From positions 394,001 to 458,000 of the forward strand of contig NZ_APJI01000006.1 of the NCBI RefSeq assembly GCF_000497575.1: a stretch of 64,000 nt of DNA, written 5' to 3'. The stretch's first letter is position 1, and every line of letters starts with the position of its first letter. Below the pieces are notes generated by a model. The model saw only the letters and a list, made by a program, of their open reading frames with translations, searched no databases and was not told the DNA's origin. Source of the DNA: Afipia sp. OHSU_II-C1. GTDB lineage: Bacteria; Pseudomonadota; Alphaproteobacteria; Rhizobiales; Xanthobacteraceae. A program made the translations under genes and the position numbers. Shown here piece after piece: positions 52,424 to 61,336 of the stretch.

Positions 52424-52945
52424 TTACTGGCAGACGGCCCGGGTGACGAAATTTTCTGTCCGGCACGCACCCTGGCCCGAAAAGTATGATTTTGCCGAGC
52501 ATTTCTGGGTCGATTCGATATCCACACTCCGACCCTCGACGTAGCCTTTCTCCTTGCAGAGCAGGTCTGCCCCGCGCTTGCAGTCCGGCGCGCCGTTGGC
52601 GGCGGGCGGGCAAAGGGTTCGCCCACTGGCCATGGTCTGGCCGGATGGAGGCGCGAGCCGCTTCAGGCTGTCGGTCGCATCCTTGGCGCTGGAATTCAGC
52701 CCCTCGAGCGCGCGACCAGGACTGGGCAACGTGGATGTCAGACCCGATGCCGAATCCTTCAGCAATTTGCCGATCTCCTCGACCAGTCCCGGATTGCTCG
52801 GCGGAGTTGCGGGAGGCGTTGGCGGCGCGGTCTGCTGCGACGGCGCGACCTGAAGCTGCGGCTGCGCCTGCTGCGACCAGGCCGCCGTCGTTCCAAACAC
52901 GGTCGTCAGCACAGCGATCAGGACAATGCGTCCCCGCACGTCCAT
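52424..52945 (-). CDS. Exported Pro/Gln-rich protein with C-terminal cysteines
   Basis: This 173-aa protein has a signal peptide (RIVLIAVLTTVFGTTAAWS), then a Pro/Ala/Gln-rich linker (about residues 25-55). The C-terminal half has at least five cysteines: TLCPPAANGAPDCKRGADLLC, then KCSAKSYF and GACRTENF. The pattern suggests a disulphide-linked secreted domain. Start chosen at 52945 (MDVRG); a Met at 52972 would put nine residues before the signal. Function unknown. Confidence 0.65.
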   Translation of the reverse strand: MDVRGRIVLIAVLTTVFGTTAAWSQQAQPQLQVAPSQQTAPPTPPATPPSNPGLVEEIGKLLKDSASGLTSTLPSPGRALEGLNSSAKDATDSLKRLAPPSGQTMASGRTLCPPAANGAPDCKRGADLLCKEKGYVEGRSVDIESTQKCSAKSYFSGQGACRTENFVTRAVCQ

Positions 52946-53060
52946 AAAAAAATCGCTGGAGTGATTGAACATGACTTGAGCGTAGCCCGCCGTTGCCGCC
53001 GGGAAAAGGCTTTATGTTCGGCGTGTTTCGTCACGCGAACGAGTGTCCGCAAACAAATTT

Positions 53061-53642
53061 CTAGAACAGCCGGAACGCGACGATGAAACCGAGCACCAGA
53101 CCGCCGGCCAATATCGCAACCCAAAGCCCGAGGCGCTTCTCGATGACTTCGCGAATCCAGGTGCCATAACGATTCAGCACGATTGCGACGATGAAGAACC
53201 GGCCGCCACGCGCGATGATCGAAAAAACAATAAACAGCAGCAAATTGTAGTTGGCGAAACCGGATGTGATGGTGACCAGCTTGTAGGGGATCGGCGTCAG
53301 GCCCTTCAGCAGGATGATCCATGCGCCGTATTCGGCGTAGGACGCGCGGAACGCCTCCACCTTGTCACCGTAGCCATAGAGATTGATCAACCACTGTCCG
53401 ACGGAATCATAGAGCAATGCGCCGATGGCGTAGCCGACAACGCCGCCTGCGACCGACGTCACCGTACAGACCAGCGCGTAGAGCCACGCCTTCTGCGGCC
53501 GCGCCAGCGACATCGGGATCAGCATCACGTCCGGTGGAATCGGAAAGAACGAGCTTTCCGCGAAGGACACTGCCCCCATCAGCCAGAGGGCATAAGGTTT
53601 GTCTGCGGCGGCTATGCACCAGTCATACATTCGTTTCAGCAT
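53061..53642 (-). CDS. YqaA/DedA-like (SNARE-associated) membrane protein
   Basis: This 193-aa membrane protein contains the DedA-like ESSFFPIPPDVMLIPMSLA near residue 25 and LKGLTPIPYKLVTITSGF near residue 115. About four or five hydrophobic segments follow the order expected. DedA/YqaA proteins are thought to flip lipids or act in membrane homeostasis. Start at 53642 (MLKRMYD) follows the family; a frame opens at 53657. Confidence 0.9.
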   Translation of the reverse strand: MLKRMYDWCIAAADKPYALWLMGAVSFAESSFFPIPPDVMLIPMSLARPQKAWLYALVCTVTSVAGGVVGYAIGALLYDSVGQWLINLYGYGDKVEAFRASYAEYGAWIILLKGLTPIPYKLVTITSGFANYNLLLFIVFSIIARGGRFFIVAIVLNRYGTWIREVIEKRLGLWVAILAGGLVLGFIVAFRLF

Positions 53643-53706
53643 GGCGCGATGAACCACCGTCCAGCCGATTTGTCCATGTACGGAAATGTGGAATGTCAGC
53701 GGCTAA

Positions 53707-54168
53707 TTAGCGCCGTTTCTTGAGCCGGCCGCCCTGGAGCGCGACAATTGGTCGCCGAGCCACCTTTTCAGGGGCTGACGGGGCAATTTTTGGCGCTGCC
53801 TTGGCCGCAGGGCGAGGCTTGTCGGCAACAACCTTTTGCACCGGCTTGTCCGCATAGATCTTGGGCAGCTTCTCGGCGATGCCCTGGACCCGCTCACGGC
53901 GATCCATTTCGGCCCACACGTCTTCCGGGCGAACACCTGCCGCCACCCAGAGCACCGAGAGGTTGTAGAGCAAATCGGCGCTTTCCCGGACCACGGCGTC
54001 GGAGTCGCCATTCACCGCATCGATCACGACTTCGATGGCTTCTTCGGCAAGTTTCTTGGCCATTTTCGCCGGGCCGCGCTGAAACAGCCGCGCGGTGCGC
54101 GACGTTGCCGGATCGAGATCCTTGGCCGCGATAATTGCGTGATAAAGCCGTTCTAGCGAATCACTCAT
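53707..54168 (-). CDS. HisE-like phosphoribosyl-ATP diphosphatase
   Basis: This 153-aa protein starts with a MazG-like HisE domain (residues about 5-100): LYHAIIAAKD, ARLFQRGPAKMAKKLAEEAIEVVIDAVNG with the E-E-x-x-E metal-binding helix, and ESADLLYNLSVLWVAAGV. HisE hydrolyses phosphoribosyl-ATP in histidine synthesis. The C-terminal 50 residues are a basic Lys/Pro/Ala tail not usual in HisE. No other his gene is nearby, so it may be a second paralogue with another substrate. Confidence 0.78.
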   Translation of the reverse strand: MSDSLERLYHAIIAAKDLDPATSRTARLFQRGPAKMAKKLAEEAIEVVIDAVNGDSDAVVRESADLLYNLSVLWVAAGVRPEDVWAEMDRRERVQGIAEKLPKIYADKPVQKVVADKPRPAAKAAPKIAPSAPEKVARRPIVALQGGRLKKRR

Positions 54169-54235
54169 CCCTCGAACCTAGATCAAAACCCTCGCCAGCG
54201 TGTTAACGCCTGCCCCAACCGGCTGAAAATGCTCC

Positions 54236-54268
54236 AAAAAAGCAAATCGCCGGGATCACCCCGGCGAT
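54236..54268 (-). terminator. Rho-independent terminator of the Gly/Tyr-rich gene
   Basis: On the minus strand ATCGCCGGG-GTGAT-CCCGGCGAT forms a perfect 9-bp stem, and the sequence TTGCTTTTTT follows. It lies 34 bp beyond the stop of the gene at 54302, in the right direction. Confidence 0.8.
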
Positions 54269-54301
54269 CGGCAGATGTCAGCGACGTTACCGGTCGGCCG
54301 C

Positions 54302-54727
54302 TCAGTAGCGCGGGACGGCATAATAGCCGCCGCCGATATACGGATTGCCGCCGTAATAGGCCGGCCCGCCGTAGTAGTGGCCGCCGTAATACGGGCCACC
54401 GCCGTAATAGTAGTTGTCGCGATAGTAGTCGCGGCGGCGCTGCTCAGCGACGATCGCGCCCACGGTGCCCAGCGCCAGACCCATGAAAGCGAGGCCTGCG
54501 GCGTTGTTGTTGTAGCCGCGGCGCGCGTAGCGACGACGAGCCCGGGAGCTGAAATCGGTGGCCTCGCTGGCGTTCGCCGGCTCGGCAGACGAGGTTTTGG
54601 CCGCCGATGAGGCCAGCGGATATGCCTGCGCGGCAGGTGCAACAGCCAATGTCGAGACCAGCGCGGCAGCCGTCGCCAGAACCACAGCTCGGCTGAAGGG
54701 TGAAGGCAAAGTCTTCCGAACAAGCAT
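54302..54727 (-). CDS. Exported Gly/Tyr-rich protein
   Basis: This 141-aa protein has a signal peptide (SRAVVLATAAALVSTLAVAPAAQA), a short linker, a single hydrophobic segment (NNAAGLAFMGLALGTVGAIVA) and a tail of tandem GGPYYGG-like repeats rich in glycine and tyrosine. Such proteins are common in Bradyrhizobiaceae and are thought to sit at the envelope surface. GAGG precedes the ATG at 54727. A clear terminator follows. Confidence 0.75.
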   Translation of the reverse strand: MLVRKTLPSPFSRAVVLATAAALVSTLAVAPAAQAYPLASSAAKTSSAEPANASEATDFSSRARRRYARRGYNNNAAGLAFMGLALGTVGAIVAEQRRRDYYRDNYYYGGGPYYGGHYYGGPAYYGGNPYIGGGYYAVPRY

Positions 54728-54958
54728 TTCAACGTCCTCACAGGCCATCCCTGGCCTGAATGACCAGTCGAGGATAACCCTTTCTAATACATTGGGTTCC
54801 CTGACCTGAATGCAAGCTGAAGGGCAAAAGGCGAAACTGCGGCAAACCGAAGCGGAAAAGGCAAAAAGGTGACGGACGCCGCACAGTGTGGTTGTCATCA
54901 TACTAACACAGCCGATACCCAAAAGCCGCCTCAGGCCTCCTACGTCCAAGTACCGCGC

Positions 54959-55999
54959 ATGCCCAAAAGTCCCGACCGCATTCTCCGCAAAACACTCCTG
55001 CCGCTGATCGCGCTGCTGTGTGCCGCCTGCCTGGGTTCGGCGCCCGGCGCGGCGGCATCGGCCCTGCACTTCTCATACGATCGGCCGATCGACGGCGTGG
55101 CGGCGCCGTTCGTGCTGGCGTCCGGCAGGGGTCTGTTTCGTGCCGAGGGCCTCACCGTCACCACCGATTCCGCGACCAGCTCGCTGGATGCCATCGCCCG
55201 CGTCGCATCGGGCAGCAGCGACATGGCGCTGGCGGACATCAATGCGTTGATCCGCTACCGCGACAAGGAAGGCAGCCTGCCGATCAAGGCGGTGTTCGTC
55301 CTCTACAACAAGGCGCCCTATGCGATCATCGCGCGCAAGAGCCGCGGCATCGCAACCCTGCCGGACATCGAAGGCAAGACCATCGGCGTTGTCGAGGGCG
55401 ACCTCGCAGCGTTGCTGTGGCCGACCATCGCACGCATGAACCACATCAAGCTCGGCAAGATCAAAACGGAGAGGATCAGCGCCGCGGTGCGCGAACCGAT
55501 GCTCTCGGCCGGTCAGGTCGATGCGGTCACCGGCTTTTCCTTTCTGTCCGCGATCAATCTGCGTGACCGCGGCGTCCCGGCGAACGATCTCGCAGTGCTG
55601 CGCTTCTCCGAATTCGGCAGCGAGGTCTACGGACACGCGCTGATCGTCAACCCGAAATTCGCGGCTGCCAGTCCCGATGCGGTGAAGGCATTCGTGCGCG
55701 CCACGATTGCGGGCATCCGTCTTGCGCTCAAGGACCCCGCGCGCGCAGCCGACGAGGTCGTGACGCAAATGAGCAGCGGTTCACGCGAACTCGAACTCGA
55801 GCGCCTGCGCGCTGTCCTTCAGGACAACATCGTCACCGACGAGGTGAAGCGGAACGGTCTCGGCGGCATTGAGGACGGCCGTTTCGACGCCGGTGTCGAC
55901 CAGATCGCCGACACTTTTGAATTCCGTAAGCGCCCCTCAGCCGGCGACATTTTCGACAGTACGTTTCTGCCGCCGGTGAGCGCGCGGAAGCTCAATTGA
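54959..55999 (+). CDS. ABC transporter substrate-binding protein, SsuA/THI5-like
   Basis: This 346-aa protein has a signal peptide (TLLPLIALLCAACLGSAPGAAASA) and then a periplasmic binding protein type 2 fold of the SsuA/THI5 family: DGVAAPFVLASGRGLFRAEGL, DMALADINALIRY, then LPDIEGKTIGVVEGD and AGQVDAVTGFSF. It would bind a nitrate, sulphonate, taurine or thiamine-precursor-type ligand. No permease or ATPase is next to it, so it is an orphan. I used the Met just before the signal; the frame opens at 54869. Confidence 0.83.
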   Translation: MPKSPDRILRKTLLPLIALLCAACLGSAPGAAASALHFSYDRPIDGVAAPFVLASGRGLFRAEGLTVTTDSATSSLDAIARVASGSSDMALADINALIRYRDKEGSLPIKAVFVLYNKAPYAIIARKSRGIATLPDIEGKTIGVVEGDLAALLWPTIARMNHIKLGKIKTERISAAVREPMLSAGQVDAVTGFSFLSAINLRDRGVPANDLAVLRFSEFGSEVYGHALIVNPKFAAASPDAVKAFVRATIAGIRLALKDPARAADEVVTQMSSGSRELELERLRAVLQDNIVTDEVKRNGLGGIEDGRFDAGVDQIADTFEFRKRPSAGDIFDSTFLPPVSARKLN

Positions 56000-56018
56000 G
56001 CCAGCACGGTTCGCGGAT

Positions 56019-56315
56019 CTATTGTTTCTGAAGCCTGGTGATTGTCTTCATTCCACCTGTTTCGGTGATGGAGTAATTCACCTTGTCGCCGGCGTGCACG
56101 GCATCCAGCCATGATCGGTCCTGCGCCCTGAATTCTTCCGCAGCACCGCCGGTGCTCGATCCAACGGTGCCGCTTTCGTCCCGTCGAATCGCAACCGTGC
56201 CCCTGGTCCGGTCAATCTTTGTGATCATTCCTGTGTAGGTTTGTTGGGCCAAGGCTGCCGAGCTGATGACGGTGAGGAGCACCGTACCAGCCAAAACGAT
56301 GTTTGCGATTTTCAT
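56019..56315 (-). CDS. Small exported protein
   Basis: This 98-aa protein has a clear signal peptide (KIANIVLAGTVLLTVISSAALA) and a short beta-rich domain containing YTGMITKIDRTRGTVAIRRD and GDKVNYSITE. It resembles CusF-like or SH3-like small periplasmic domains but lacks the metal-binding residues I would expect. Function unknown. Confidence 0.7.
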   Translation of the reverse strand: MKIANIVLAGTVLLTVISSAALAQQTYTGMITKIDRTRGTVAIRRDESGTVGSSTGGAAEEFRAQDRSWLDAVHAGDKVNYSITETGGMKTITRLQKQ

Positions 56316-56590
56316 GGCAGTCTCCGGTTTTCAGGATATGCCGGACAAGCCATGGTGGCCCGATTGGTTCCTCAAGGCATGCGAGACAAATGGTCCCGCT
56401 GCGAGCCATTTGTGCACCTGCGACCGTGGAGGTTTTCCACGACGCGTGACTGCCTTCCTTGAACACACGCAAAATCAATCAAGCCACAGAACCAGAGTGA
56501 CTGCGGAGCCCTGCCGGCGTTGACCGGGCTGCTCGGCCCTGCCATCATAAATGGCTTGAGCGAGCGCCACCTCCTGCAAGGGACGACCGA

Positions 56591-56761
56591 TTGGCGAGGA
56601 CGCTATGGGCGACAAACCGTTTCTGGGAATGGCGCGCGCTCAACAGCATGGAAAAGGATTGGCCGGACACACTGATTGGGAGACGCCTTCAGGCCTTCGA
56701 GTTCTGGCGCGACCACCTGCAGCCCCAGGGCTACGGCCTGAAGGCGATGATCCTAGACTGA
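56591..56761 (+). CDS. Possible Trp-rich small protein
   Basis: From a TTG at 56591 with AGGGA upstream, a 56-aa frame reads through NRFWEWRALNSMEKDWPDTL and ends DHLQPQGYGLKAMILD. It is rich in tryptophan and ends 80 bp before ppk2. An internal ATG at 56648 is an alternative start. The residue mix looks more protein-like than the overlapping frames, but I know no homologue. Confidence 0.35.
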   Translation: MARTLWATNRFWEWRALNSMEKDWPDTLIGRRLQAFEFWRDHLQPQGYGLKAMILD

Positions 56762-56841
56762 CCAGAGGGCTTTCCGGGAGACGTCGGGCTTTTCGTGACC
56801 TGGGGCGACACCACGCACTGACAGCCAGCGGGGACTGAAAC

Positions 56842-57651
56842 ATGAAGCAGGCCGCCAGGAAGAAACGCAACACCGACGTCCCGGCGCTCAAGCGCAAGGA
56901 CTACGAACAGAAGCTCCGCAAACTGCACATTGAACTCGTCAAGCTTCAGGAATGGGTGAAGCGCGAGGGCAAAAAGATATGTGTGGTGTTCGAGGGGCGA
57001 GACGGCGCTGGCAAGGGGGGTGTCATCAAGGCCATCACCGAAAGAGTCAGTCCGCGCGTTTTCCGCGTCGTTGCCCTCGCCGCCCCGACGGAACGCGAGA
57101 AGTCACAGATGTATGTTCAGCGATACATGCAGCACTTTCCCGCAGGAGGAGAAATCGTGATCTTCGACCGCAGCTGGTACAATCGCGCCGGGGTCGAACG
57201 AGTCATGGGCTTTTGTACGCCGGATCAGGTCAAGCGTTTCCTGAAAGTGGTCCCTCTGGTCGAAAAGGCCATGGTCGAATCCGGAATTGTACTTCTCAAG
57301 TACTGGCTCGAGGTCAGCCCGGAGGAACAGACCAACCGGCTCACCGCGCGGATCGACGACAGGCGAAAGATCTGGAAACTGACCCAGATGGACCTGGATT
57401 CCTACAAGCGATGGGACGACTACACGCGGGCGCGAGACGAGATGTTCAAGGCGACCAACTCCGCGTGGGCGCCATGGTTCATCGCCCGATCCGACAACAA
57501 AAGGCAGGCGCGGCTCAATATCATAGCGCACCTGCTCTCGCGTATTCCCTACAAGAAAGTGCCGCGAGGGAACGTCAGATTGCCGAAACGCAAGATCGCG
57601 CGCGGCAGGCCGCTGAGCGCCTCGCTGAAATTCGTTCCGGAAGCACGATGA
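56842..57651 (+). CDS. ppk2: Polyphosphate kinase 2 (PPK2)
   Basis: This 269-aa protein is a class I PPK2: CVVFEGRDGAGKGGVIKAI is the Walker A, followed by VFRVVALAAPTEREKSQMY, VIFDRSWYNRAGVERVMGF (Walker B/lid) and EEQTNRLTARIDDRRKIWKL. PPK2 uses polyphosphate to phosphorylate nucleotides such as GDP or ADP. The N-terminal 40 residues are a basic helical lead. A strong hairpin follows at 57687-57716. Confidence 0.93.
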   Translation: MKQAARKKRNTDVPALKRKDYEQKLRKLHIELVKLQEWVKREGKKICVVFEGRDGAGKGGVIKAITERVSPRVFRVVALAAPTEREKSQMYVQRYMQHFPAGGEIVIFDRSWYNRAGVERVMGFCTPDQVKRFLKVVPLVEKAMVESGIVLLKYWLEVSPEEQTNRLTARIDDRRKIWKLTQMDLDSYKRWDDYTRARDEMFKATNSAWAPWFIARSDNKRQARLNIIAHLLSRIPYKKVPRGNVRLPKRKIARGRPLSASLKFVPEAR

Positions 57652-57686
57652 AGGCAGGCGCTCCCGTCGCGCCGGCGATACAGGTT

Positions 57687-57716
57687 TTCGCCGAGGCCGT
57701 TTCCAGCCTCGGCGAA
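57687..57716. terminator. Strong hairpin between ppk2 and the ene-reductase gene
   Basis: TTCGCCGAGGC-CGTTTCCA-GCCTCGGCGAA is a perfect 11-bp inverted repeat with an 8-base loop in the 89-bp gap between two convergent genes. No long U-tract follows on either strand, but the stem and position fit a two-way terminator. Confidence 0.6.
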
Positions 57717-57740
57717 TTGTGCCGCCGTTTGGTGCGCCGC

Positions 57741-58844
57741 TTACTCCGCGGCTTCCGCCGATTCCAGCGCGGGATAATCGACATAGCCGACATCGCTGCC
57801 GCCATAGAACGTCGCGCGGTTGTAGGGATTGAGCGCAGCGCCAAGTTGCAGACGGCGCGGCAAGTCCGGATTGGCGATGAAGTGCCGCCCGAAGGCAACG
57901 GCGTCGCCCTGCCCGGCGCGGATCGCCGCATCGGCCGACGGGCCGATGAAGCCGCCGGCGAGGATCAGGGTGCCGGGCCAGAACGGACGCAGATCGTTGA
58001 TCGCAAGCGGCGCTCCGGCTTCGCCGGCATCGGTGTTGCGGGATTCGATCAGGTGAACGTAGGCGAGATTGAGCGGAGCAAGCCGGGTCAGAACATGGCT
58101 GTAGAGTCCGATCGGGTCCGCCTCGCCGGCATCGTTGACCACGCCGAAGGGTGACAACCGGACGCCGACGCGATCTCCGCCCCAGATCTCGACCAGTGCC
58201 GTCATCACCTCCATCAGCAAACGGGAGCGGTTTTCAACCGAGCCGCCGTAAGCGTCCGTGCGCTGGTTGGTCTTGCTGTGGAGGAACTGCTCGATCAGAT
58301 AGCCGTTCGCACCGTGCAGCTCGACGCCGTCAAATCCGGCAGCCAGTGCGTTCCGCGCGCCTTCACGATAGGCTTCAACGATCGCCGGAATTTCTCCGAT
58401 ATCGAGCGCCCGCGGCGTCTCGAATGGCACCATCTGGAACGACGGCGTGAACGCCTTGCCTGCCGGAGCAATCGCCGACGGCGCGACAGGCTGCACGCCA
58501 TCCGGCTGGAAGCTCGGATGGGAAATGCGGCCGGTGTGCCAGAGCTGCAGAAAGATCACGCCGCCCTTGGCGTGGACCGCGTCGGTGATCTTCTTCCATC
58601 CAGCGATCTGTTCGGCGGAGTGAACGCCCGGCGTTGCCGGATAACCCTGTCCATAGGGCGTGACCTGCGAAGCCTCGGCAATGATCAATCCCCCGGACGA
58701 TGCGCGCTGCGAATAATACTCGACGGCGAGATCTGTCGGCACATTGCCGGTCGAGCGCATGCGCGTGAGCGGCGCCATCACGACGCGATGCGCGAGTGTG
58801 TAGCGGCCAAGCTTGAGCGGGGCGAACAGGTGCGCGGAACTCAT
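57741..58844 (-). CDS. Old Yellow Enzyme family alkene reductase (NemA-like)
   Basis: This 367-aa FMN enzyme has the OYE core: RVVMAPLTRMRS near the N-terminus, VIFLQLWHTGRISHPS (the H-x-G-R site), ALAAGFDGVELHGANGYLIEQFLHS with the HGAN substrate-binding box, YGGSVENRSRLLMEV, and GGFIGPSADAAIRAGQGDAVAFGR near the end. It reduces activated alkenes or nitro compounds with NADPH. It lies divergent to an HxlR regulator across two matching operators (58897-58955), a common pairing in response to electrophiles. Confidence 0.93.
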   Translation of the reverse strand: MSSAHLFAPLKLGRYTLAHRVVMAPLTRMRSTGNVPTDLAVEYYSQRASSGGLIIAEASQVTPYGQGYPATPGVHSAEQIAGWKKITDAVHAKGGVIFLQLWHTGRISHPSFQPDGVQPVAPSAIAPAGKAFTPSFQMVPFETPRALDIGEIPAIVEAYREGARNALAAGFDGVELHGANGYLIEQFLHSKTNQRTDAYGGSVENRSRLLMEVMTALVEIWGGDRVGVRLSPFGVVNDAGEADPIGLYSHVLTRLAPLNLAYVHLIESRNTDAGEAGAPLAINDLRPFWPGTLILAGGFIGPSADAAIRAGQGDAVAFGRHFIANPDLPRRLQLGAALNPYNRATFYGGSDVGYVDYPALESAEAAE

Positions 58845-58896
58845 GGATTATCCCTCTGGGTTGAGAACGGGCAGAAGCCGCCTGGCACGCGCCGCT

Positions 58897-58955
58897 CTGG
58901 TTTAATTTTGAAACCAGATGACAGCATGATGCAGATGGTTTAAGTTTGCAACCGG
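58897..58955. promoter_or_regulatory. Tandem HxlR-type operators
   Basis: Two 21-bp copies, CTGGTTTAATTTTGAAACCAG (58897-58917) and ATGGTTTAAGTTTGCAACCGG (58935-58955), are spaced 38 bp apart between divergent genes. The first has perfect 7-bp arms (CTGGTTT/AAACCAG). Their position fits dimer binding by the HxlR-family regulator at 59001. Confidence 0.75.
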
Positions 58956-59000
58956 TATTTGGATTGGCCCCGCCCGGCGGAGCCGCAGACAAGGAATGCA

Positions 59001-59486
59001 GTGAAAGGCAAACGCACCAGCCTTGACGGCACAGCCTGCGCCATTGCGCGGTCGCTCGGCGTGATCGGCGACTGGTGGTCGCTCCTGATCATCCGCGATG
59101 CGCTGGCTGGCAAGCGGCGCTTCGGTGAGTTTCAGAAAAGCCTCGGGATGGCGAAGAACATCCTGTCTGCCCGGCTGCAAAAGCTTGTCGAGCACGACAT
59201 CCTTGCCACCGCTCCGGCATCGGACGGCACGGCCTACAAGGAATATGTCCTCACCCGGAAGGGAAAGAAGCTTTACGTCGTCCTGATTGCGCTCTGGCAA
59301 TGGGGCGAAGAATTCTGCTTCGCGCCGGGCGAACTCACCCACGACATGGTCGACAAGGATACGCAGAAGCCGTTCCAGCCGCTTGAACTCAAGGCGCGAG
59401 ACGGCCGCGTGCTCGGACCGGCGGATATGCGGGCCTTGCCACGGACCCCCTCAAGGACAAGACGCCGCGCTGCATCAAGCCGGTAA
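59001..59486 (+). CDS. HxlR-family transcriptional regulator
   Basis: This 161-aa winged-helix regulator has the HxlR signature: ACAIARSLGVIGDWWSLLIIRDAL, KRRFGEFQKSLGMAKNILSARL and KEYVLTRKGKKLYVVLIALWQWGEE. Such regulators often sense electrophiles or quinones through a cysteine near the N-terminus; a Cys is present here at ACAIA. The GTG start at 59001 follows AAGGAATGCA. It lies opposite the OYE gene and probably represses it. Confidence 0.88.
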   Translation: MKGKRTSLDGTACAIARSLGVIGDWWSLLIIRDALAGKRRFGEFQKSLGMAKNILSARLQKLVEHDILATAPASDGTAYKEYVLTRKGKKLYVVLIALWQWGEEFCFAPGELTHDMVDKDTQKPFQPLELKARDGRVLGPADMRALPRTPSRTRRRAASSR

Positions 59487-59499
59487 TACAGCCCCCCAC

Positions 59500-59528
59500 A
59501 TCCCGGCAGGCAGCGCGTCCGCCGGGAT
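59500..59528. terminator. Hairpin between convergent regulator and ligase genes
   Basis: ATCCCGGC (59500-59507) and GCCGGGAT (59521-59528) form a perfect 8-bp stem with a 13-base loop in the 52-bp gap between convergent genes. A U-tract is not present. Confidence 0.4.
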
Positions 59529-59538
59529 ATGCGAACGT

Positions 59539-61167
59539 TCACGATGCTGCGCTCGGGAAACGATAATCCTTGAACCGGTCGCGCAGCGTCATCTTGTGGA
59601 TCTTGCCGGTTGCCGTATGCGGAATGTCATCCACGAAGGCGACGTCCTCCGGCATCCACCACTTGGCGATCCTGCCGTCCATGAAACCAAGGATGTCGTC
59701 GCGGGTCGCCGCGTTGTCCTGCTTGAGACGCACGATCAGGAGCGGACGCTCGTTCCACTTCGGATGATGAACGCCGATGACGGCAGCCTCCGCAACGGCG
59801 GGATGCCCTGCGGCGAGATTCTCCAGATCGATCGATGAGATCCATTCGCCGCCGGACTTGATCACATCCTTCGAGCGGTCGGTGATCCGCATGTAGCCGT
59901 GCCGGTCGATGGTGGCGACGTCGCCGGTGTCGAAATATCCCTCCTCGTCGAGGATATCCGTATCGACGCGGTAATAGGCCTTCGACACCGCCGGCCCGCT
60001 GACTTTGAGCCGTCCGAATGTCTTGCCGTCCCACGGCAACGCTTGTCCGTCATCGTCGGTGATTTTCATCTGGACGCCGAACGGCGGAAAGCCCTGGGTC
60101 TGCAGGATATCGAGCCGCTCTTCGCCCGTGAGGCCTGTGAACGGCGGCTTCAGCGCAGCCACCGTGCCGAGCGGCGACATTTCCGTCATGCCCCATCCAT
60201 GGCGCACCCGAATGCCCATATCGACAAACGACTTGATCATGGAGCGCGGCATCGCGGAGCCGCCGCACGCCACCGTTTTCAGATCGGGAAGCTTCAATCC
60301 TTCGGCAGCGATATAATTGAGAAGCATCTGCCACACCGTCGGAACGCCCACGGTGAATGTGACTTTCTCGCTCGAGAGCAGTTCGTAGACCGAGGCGCCG
60401 TCGAGCTTCGCGCCAGGCATCACCAGTTTGGCGCCCATCGATGGCGCAGAAAACGCAGCGCCCCAGCTGTTGGCGTGAAACATCGGCACCACCGGCATGA
60501 CGGTATCGGCGGCGCCGGTGCCGAGCGAGTCGCCCGCATTGGCGATCAGCGCGTGCAAGACGTTGGAGCGGTGCGAATAGAGCACGCCTTTCGGATTGCC
60601 CGTAGTGCCGGAGGTGTAGCACATCGCCGCCGCGGTGTTCTCGTCGAACGTCTTCCAGGCAAAGTCGCCGTCGACCGTGCCGATCCATTCTTCATAACAA
60701 ATCGCATTCTTCAGTTTGGTGTCCGGCATGTGCGCGCGGTCGGTATAGACGATGTAGCGTTCGACCGTCGGCAGCATCGGCGCGATGGCTTCGAGCAGCG
60801 GCACGAAGGTGAGATCGATCATCACCACCCGGTCGCCGGCGTGATTCAGGATCCATGCAATCTGCTCCGGAAACAGGCGAGGATTCACCGTGTGGCAGAT
60901 GGCGCCGATGCCCATGATGCCGTACCAGGATTCCAGATGCCGCCAGGTGTTCCAGCCGAGTGTGGCGACGCGGTCACCGATCCTGATCCCGTCCCTGTCC
61001 AATCGCTGCGCGACCTTCAGCGCGCGGGCGCGTATCTGGCGATAGTTGGTGCGGTGGATCGGTCCCTCGACTGAACGCGTCACGACTTCACTGTCGCCGT
61101 GGATGGCGGCGGCGTGATCGATGATCCGATTGCACAGCAGCGGCCAGTCCTGCATCAAACCAAGCAT
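59539..61167 (-). CDS. Acyl-CoA synthetase (AMP-forming, medium/long-chain type)
   Basis: This 542-aa ANL enzyme has [19 protein letters not shown] (the AMP-binding P-loop), [56 protein letters not shown] and [19 protein letters not shown], with the Lys of TGKIHKMTL near the end. It activates a carboxylic acid to acyl-CoA; the resemblance is to medium-chain or 3-methylthiopropionyl-CoA ligases. A SnoaL-like gene lies upstream, with a TetR palindrome before it. Confidence 0.93.
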   Translation of the reverse strand: MLGLMQDWPLLCNRIIDHAAAIHGDSEVVTRSVEGPIHRTNYRQIRARALKVAQRLDRDGIRIGDRVATLGWNTWRHLESWYGIMGIGAICHTVNPRLFPEQIAWILNHAGDRVVMIDLTFVPLLEAIAPMLPTVERYIVYTDRAHMPDTKLKNAICYEEWIGTVDGDFAWKTFDENTAAAMCYTSGTTGNPKGVLYSHRSNVLHALIANAGDSLGTGAADTVMPVVPMFHANSWGAAFSAPSMGAKLVMPGAKLDGASVYELLSSEKVTFTVGVPTVWQMLLNYIAAEGLKLPDLKTVACGGSAMPRSMIKSFVDMGIRVRHGWGMTEMSPLGTVAALKPPFTGLTGEERLDILQTQGFPPFGVQMKITDDDGQALPWDGKTFGRLKVSGPAVSKAYYRVDTDILDEEGYFDTGDVATIDRHGYMRITDRSKDVIKSGGEWISSIDLENLAAGHPAVAEAAVIGVHHPKWNERPLLIVRLKQDNAATRDDILGFMDGRIAKWWMPEDVAFVDDIPHTATGKIHKMTLRDRFKDYRFPSAAS

Positions 61168-61336
61168 AAGAAACTCCCCGATGTTCTTTCGCGCACGAGC
61201 TCACGCCCATGCCCCTTGGAGACGAGATCGTCCCGAGGCGCACCTGCCGCGTGTTCCGCGCTTTGCGATGATGTTGAAGAAAAAGAGCCGACGACACTCC
61301 GTCGGCGAAGTGGCCAGGCCTGAGACAACCCCGGCG

